Below are positions 31,888 through 35,695 of a stretch of DNA of 35,695 nt, one piece after another; the first letter of the stretch is position 1, and each line of letters begins with the position of its first letter. The notes beneath the pieces are model-generated. The model had not been told where the DNA came from, did not search any database, and was given only the letters and a program-made list of their open reading frames with translations. The stretch is from Perkinsus olseni (taxonomy: Eukaryota > Perkinsozoa > Perkinsida), in NCBI GenBank assembly GCA_013115125.1, contig JABANN010000359.1, forward strand, positions 1 to 35,695, in the 5' to 3' direction. The translations under genes were made by a program, and so were the position numbers.

Positions 31888-33729
31888 ATGGCCGGCGCAG
31901 CACAGGGCCCCCACAGGAGGGCGGTCCCCTGCCCTAGCTGTGGTCAGCATTTCTTCCCTCAAAGCCTCCGTTTCCACCTCAAGTCGTGCGTTGTCAAACA
32001 GCAGCACGTCGAGCTGCCGTGCCCTTTCTGTGACACCCCAGTGAAGCGGTCGGAACTAGAGAACCACACGACGACCTGCAGGAAGCGGAAGACCGCCAGG
32101 AAAAGTCTGAGCGTGGCCTCGCTTTTGGAGACCTCTCCCAGCGGCCGAACGCCGTGCGTTATCTGCCAACGGTCGTTCTCCAGTGATAGAATAGCAAAAC
32201 ACCAGGCGATTTGTCGGCAGCAGTCCGAACAGGCCGAGCGTCGGAAGTCGCTCCTGTCGACCCCACAGAAGAAGTTGATCGCACGGCAGCAGGCAGCGGT
32301 GTTGGCGGGGAGTGGATCTCCGACGACCGCTGCGTGGCGGCAGAAGAGGGATGCTCAGAAGGAAGCGTTCGAGCGTATCAAGCGGCAGCAGCGAAGTCGG
32401 CTGCAGGGCTCCATAGGGAGGACTCTAATGCATGAAATAGTGGGTGTCGACGCGACGGAGGTGGAAGTGTCTGATGGATCATCGGGAAGCGCTGAGAGTG
32501 AGTCGTCACGTTGCTCTACGAACGACACTGGTGCCTTCCCCTTGGCGCAAGTGGACTCCAGCGTCCCAGAGACTATTGAAGCCCCTATGGACAGCACACG
32601 GGTCGACGCCGTCCCAGTGCGGGGGAAATGGGCCTCCTCCTCCCCGGTCGCGTTAAAGCTGAATGATGAGAGTGATGACGTCGCCACCGAACGGTCTGGG
32701 AGTTCTCGCCCGGACGAGGAAGAGTTGCCCAGTGAAGCCTCTTCCGACGGATCTGATTTTGATGGCGAGGAGCGGTCCAAGAATGATCATTCGGAACGGC
32801 ATATGCCACCGCCGCCAAGGAGGTCGCCGCCGCCCGCGAGCAGCTCTGCGACCAGTAGTAGGATGGACACTGAGCGGAGCGATGCGCATACCGAAACACG
32901 GGACTCAGAGGCCAGCTCATCAGGCCCCACCCAGCATGGTATCAGCGGACTCCACCTTGCACATAGAGAGTTGCACGGGACGGAGGCGAGAACCACTGGT
33001 CAGGCAACGCCTGGCAGGAAGAGTTCTTGGTGGGTAGAGAAAAGGCCATCTGTCGACACTTGGTTTTCATCAGGCGCTTTGACGGAAGGTCCGAGGATGG
33101 TCGCTCGAGAACTGGGACAGTATGTGACAGTGTGGGATCGAGAGGGGCGCGCCCCGTGGACGCCCCCAATGCAGATAGGTGGGTCGTCGGAAGGCTTTAC
33201 TGTACGAACCGGCGTCAAGGGTGATATTTTCAGGTCAGGGTTAGAGAGCATGGACCAATCTCCCACGAGCGGCGAGCTTCCCGTGCAACGGAACCTCCGC
33301 GGCTGGCTCGTTGGTGAAGATGCTGACCTCCAGGATGCTCTTGATCGGGCGAGCGTCGCTCTGGCTAAAGCACGCAGCCTGAGGCCTGAGAACGGAAGCT
33401 CGACGTCGAGCACTCCCAGCTCTCGCAGTGAGGAGGATTCCCCACCCCCACTGGTATGCACAAGGCGGCCAAGGAGCCAGCCTGCATGGGAGCTGGAGGT
33501 ACATCAAGAGTCCCATCCACGCCCGGAGGAGGGGCCGATGGTTATCCACTACCATCATCATCACCACCATCACTATCCTGGCGGGCTCCCTGGTGATATC
33601 AGAATGGAGGAAGCTGAGAAGAAGGCGGTGGATGACGCTGTGAAGGTGCATTGCAGAGGCCTTCACGATCGGGCATTTCCCGAACCGTTTTCATCTCATT
33701 TAGATGTTATCAGCACGAGGCACCCGTGA
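31888..33729 (+). CDS. C2HC zinc-finger protein with long disordered tail and histidine tract
   Basis: A single intronless frame of 613 codons starts at ATG 31888 and stops at 33727-33729. Three small fingers sit in the first 120 residues: CPSCGQHFFPQSLRFHLKSC, CPFCDTPVKRSELENHTTTC and CVICQRSFSSDRIAKHQAIC. Each has the C-x2-C-x12-H-x3/4-C spacing of the ZC2HC1 (C2HC_2) family, found in several cilia- and cytoskeleton-linked proteins. The rest is largely Ser/Glu/Pro-rich and low in complexity. Weaker folded-looking pieces occur around WWVEKRPSVDTWFSSGALTE. Near the C-terminus a tract of seven histidines in a row lies within HYHHHHHHHYPGG. The lack of introns is unlike most neighbours. Function unknown; metal binding is likely. 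Confidence 0.8.
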   Translation: MAGAAQGPHRRAVPCPSCGQHFFPQSLRFHLKSCVVKQQHVELPCPFCDTPVKRSELENHTTTCRKRKTARKSLSVASLLETSPSGRTPCVICQRSFSSDRIAKHQAICRQQSEQAERRKSLLSTPQKKLIARQQAAVLAGSGSPTTAAWRQKRDAQKEAFERIKRQQRSRLQGSIGRTLMHEIVGVDATEVEVSDGSSGSAESESSRCSTNDTGAFPLAQVDSSVPETIEAPMDSTRVDAVPVRGKWASSSPVALKLNDESDDVATERSGSSRPDEEELPSEASSDGSDFDGEERSKNDHSERHMPPPPRRSPPPASSSATSSRMDTERSDAHTETRDSEASSSGPTQHGISGLHLAHRELHGTEARTTGQATPGRKSSWWVEKRPSVDTWFSSGALTEGPRMVARELGQYVTVWDREGRAPWTPPMQIGGSSEGFTVRTGVKGDIFRSGLESMDQSPTSGELPVQRNLRGWLVGEDADLQDALDRASVALAKARSLRPENGSSTSSTPSSRSEEDSPPPLVCTRRPRSQPAWELEVHQESHPRPEEGPMVIHYHHHHHHHYPGGLPGDIRMEEAEKKAVDDAVKVHCRGLHDRAFPEPFSSHLDVISTRHP

Positions 33730-34057
33730 ACTCGCGAGTGAGCACAGCGGCCCTCCGACAGTGCATCACGTGACCTATCGCCATCTTCATCACCACCAGC
33801 CCCCAGTTATCAAGCAGCCCATCGAGCGCCAGAGAAGTGTCGGAGTTCAGCAGTAGGACCGTGACGGCGTGATCTTTCTGATGGAAGTGTTCTTCCTGGA
33901 GTAGGTATCTCGTCAGGCCATCGACCGCTGACCACCCGCAGCGACTGAGGTCGGCGCCGTCCACTTCTATACGGCCCTCGTGGTACTCGAGGACCCTGGC
34001 GCTCCCGCTAATGCCGACAACGACTCGGCAGTTCGGGTCGTGAACTTGATTGTATGA
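33710..34057 (-). CDS. C-terminal exon of an unrecognised minus-strand gene
   Basis: This minus-strand frame is open from 34057 to its stop at 33712-33710. It reads ISGSARVLEYHEGRIEVDGA, then LTRYLLQEEHFHQKDHAVTV, LLLNSDTSLALDGLLDNWGL and HCRRAAVLTREFTG. The alternation looks like a small alpha/beta domain. There is no ATG near the 5' end of the frame, so an upstream exon is expected beyond about 34000, but I did not find it. The acceptor could be GCATTAG near 34009-34015. Its last 20 bases overlap the end of the zinc-finger coding region on the other strand. I do not recognise a family. Confidence 0.5.
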   Translation of the reverse strand, partial: SYNQVHDPNCRVVVGISGSARVLEYHEGRIEVDGADLSRCGWSAVDGLTRYLLQEEHFHQKDHAVTVLLLNSDTSLALDGLLDNWGLVVMKMAIGHVMHCRRAAVLTREFTGASC

Positions 34058-34494
34058 TTATCAACCGGTTGTCGCTCGTACAGGAAGGTCCTTCGTTCAT
34101 GGGCAACATGCAGCATTTAATATCAACGACGATCTACCGCTTGCGTTGGGAGTTCTTGGCGGGGGTTTGGTCTAGTGTTTGTGGAAGGCAGCGAGGGGGT
34201 TGTCGGAGGGGCAATTGGTTGTCCAGTACTGTATTGCCTCATTTTGGGGGCTCCCAGTCGGCACAGCTGGGTTCGAGATCCCCGTAGTTCACGTTAGACT
34301 CCACCCCCCAGAATTCCCCGCCTTAAGAGTTGTCCCCCTGGCGACCATGGTACGACTTCCGTTGATACATTATCGGTCGGGTATTCTTAGCCGAGAAGTT
34401 CATGGCCGTCATAACGCGGTTCGTTGGGAACTGCTGGGCGGTTAATTCAATATTCGGCGGGATGGCGAATGACCCTCAGTGAGGCGCATTAGGG

Positions 34495-34509
34495 CCCCTA
34501 ATTTAGGGG
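34495..34509. repeat. Small palindrome
   Basis: CCCCTAA at 34495-34501 and TTAGGGG at 34503-34509 pair exactly around one T. It resembles a telomere-type word, but one copy is not telomeric. Confidence 0.5.
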
Positions 34510-34736
34510 TAGAGGTATTCCTGGATGCTCGGCCATCTCTTGATGTCGGGTCTCGCGTGCGCTGTGATGAGGCGAGAAATTATCTCGTCCACGATCGCGC
34601 TTCAGGTCTTCAGGGGGCCTATAGCTGCATCGCGGTCTGCTGGAGCCATCTGCGGGAGTAGCTAGTCCCGGGCAGGGACGTCTTGCTAGGCTCATCTGCT
34701 GGCGTATCGTGGAGTCATCTTGAGCGTTATCCCTGT

Positions 34737-34766
34737 GTGCATGCGTGCAATCAAGCACGCATGCAC
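34737..34766. repeat. Perfect 12-base-pair hairpin with 6-base loop
   Basis: GTGCATGCGTGC (34737-34748) and GCACGCATGCAC (34755-34766) are exact reverse complements around AATCAA. A 12-base perfect stem is unlikely by chance in this short stretch. It could be a structured RNA element, a transcription stop or a factor-binding site; no gene is clearly attached to it. Confidence 0.75.
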
Positions 34767-35300
34767 GGCAGGGTTCGGGTACAAGGGTATCGAGTTCAAT
34801 GCGAACGGTTAACGAACCGTGCGAAAAATCGACGACTCTAATTCATCTTCCCGCGGGTCTGCGACGGCAACAACACAGGCCGAGGTCTGCATCTAGTTGC
34901 CTCGCAGTTAGTCGTGGCCCACACCACTCTTGGCTGAATAGCGCGGGAATACTGTAGTCTTCTCAGATGTGACGAACCGCTGGTTCGAGGGGGCAGCGCA
35001 CGGTAGTTGGCGCGCGCCTCAGTTGTCTACATATAACCGTCAGCCGTTTCATTTTTTGGGGGGCCCCCTAAGCTGAGATTTCGAGAGCAAGCACCGGCAA
35101 ATGAGCGGGACGGGAAAAGTGCGAAACTCCCGTTTTGGATCTTCTGAAGGTTTTCCCTCTCGCTCCCGTCCCGCGGCGGGAGAGCGAGTCCCGCCCGAGT
35201 CCCGCACTTCTCGCTGCGCTGAATCGACTTCGGGAGAAACGCAACGCAGAGGAGCTGTGAATCGCGGATATAATGCTATTTTATCCCGATATTCTAGAGC

Positions 35301-35695
35301 GTCGTCCAGACCATACCTGATTTTGCATGGTTCATCGCTGTGGCGTCGTATCGTGTGTGCAGTATTATTGCCGCAATAATATTGCGGTCTGTCCGGTTGT
35401 CGTGTTACCCTGTGGCCCACAGGCTGTGGGGTCTGCATGATCTCACAGGGATTTCGACTATCGCGGCGGTCAGCTGAAGCACAATCCCACGAGAAATTGT
35501 CGCGTACACCTCTCCAGCGTCGTCCAGACCATACCTGATTTTGCATTGTTCATCGTTGTGGCGTCGTGCCGCGTGCGCAGTACTGCGTTCTGTGCGGTTG
35601 TCGTTCTACCATGTGAGGCCTGTATGTAGTCACAGGGATTTCGACTCTCGCGGCGATAAGATGAAGCAAAATCCCACGAAGAATTGTCGTTTACT
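35301..35695. repeat. Tandem repeat, about 218-base unit, cut by window end
   Basis: The word beginning GTCGTCCAGACCATACCTGA occurs at 35301 and again at 35519, a period of 218 bases. The copies stay alike through TTTTGCAT, then GGTTGTCG, CACAGGGATTTCGACT, CGCGGCG and AATCCCACGA. The second copy has small differences and lacks about 30 bases around the CCCACAGGCTGTGGGG part, and runs into the window edge. A small 8-base hairpin (TATTATTG and CAATAATA, 35363-35381) lies only in the first copy. No coding function is apparent; this looks like the edge of a satellite-like array. Confidence 0.8.

Larger units (their letters stand above)
34058..35300. other. Non-coding stretch with hairpins, no clear gene
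   Basis: No frame here shows splice-supported coding character. It contains a small palindrome at 34495-34509, a perfect 12-base-pair hairpin at 34737-34766, and a G/C-rich patch near 35158-35210 with repeated TCCCG and CGGGA words forming an imperfect inverted repeat. A missing upstream exon of the minus-strand gene ending at 33710 could lie in this stretch. Confidence 0.4.

Noticed and set aside
34262-34290. GGGTTCGAGATCCCC, another T-arm-like word
   Set aside because: The stem does not pair over five bases and no acceptor stem or anticodon arm is found upstream.
34495-34509. CCCCTAA/TTAGGGG as a telomere signal
   Set aside because: Only one copy of each word, arranged as a palindrome rather than a tandem array.
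35049-35546. 165-codon minus-strand frame in the terminal repeat
   Set aside because: Its sequence repeats with the 218-base unit in a shifted frame and has no protein-like pattern, so it is a product of the repeat.

Overview
This window looks like nuclear DNA of a protist with compact, intron-rich genes. A perkinsozoan or other early dinoflagellate relative such as Perkinsus is my best guess. That rests on gene style, not on a marker: many GT-AG introns of about 45-125 bases, standard stop codons, long same-strand gene runs, very short gaps between genes, and pyrimidine-rich AG sites a few bases before several start codons. I see no rRNA, tRNA, CRISPR array or virus-like element.

Layout. 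Bases 416-8136 form a minus-strand block: an unrecognised 10-exon gene, a coiled-coil protein, a small protein of about 80 residues, and a multi-pass membrane protein with a leucine-rich segment. A 274-base divergent gap follows. Bases 8411-19487 form a plus-strand block: translation factor eIF5, splicing factor U2AF large subunit, phosphoenolpyruvate mutase (phosphonate synthesis, apparent mitochondrial presequence), RNA polymerase III subunit RPC8/Rpc25, and a class-3 fatty-aldehyde-type dehydrogenase. A poorly resolved stretch with possible plus-strand exons leads to a convergent zone near 20.2-21.2 kb.

Bases 21219-31358 form a second minus-strand block: a multi-KH RNA-binding protein, an unrecognised protein, a myeloid leukemia factor (MLF) family protein, a WW plus ankyrin-repeat protein, and actin. 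A 529-base divergent gap leads to a plus-strand C2HC zinc-finger protein (31888-33729). Its 3' end overlaps by 20 bases the end of a minus-strand coding exon. The last 1.6 kb is mostly non-coding, with hairpins and a 218-base tandem repeat cut by the window edge.

The genes do not form one pathway. Core gene-expression factors (eIF5, U2AF65, RPC8, KH protein) sit among cytoskeletal and lineage-specific genes. The most informative points are the phosphonate-pathway enzyme, the block-like gene orientation with signs of trans-splicing, a gene that seems to need a 22-base intron, and the lineage-specific membrane and zinc-finger proteins. Exon boundaries were worked out by hand from splice signals, reading frame and family resemblance; no alignment was run.
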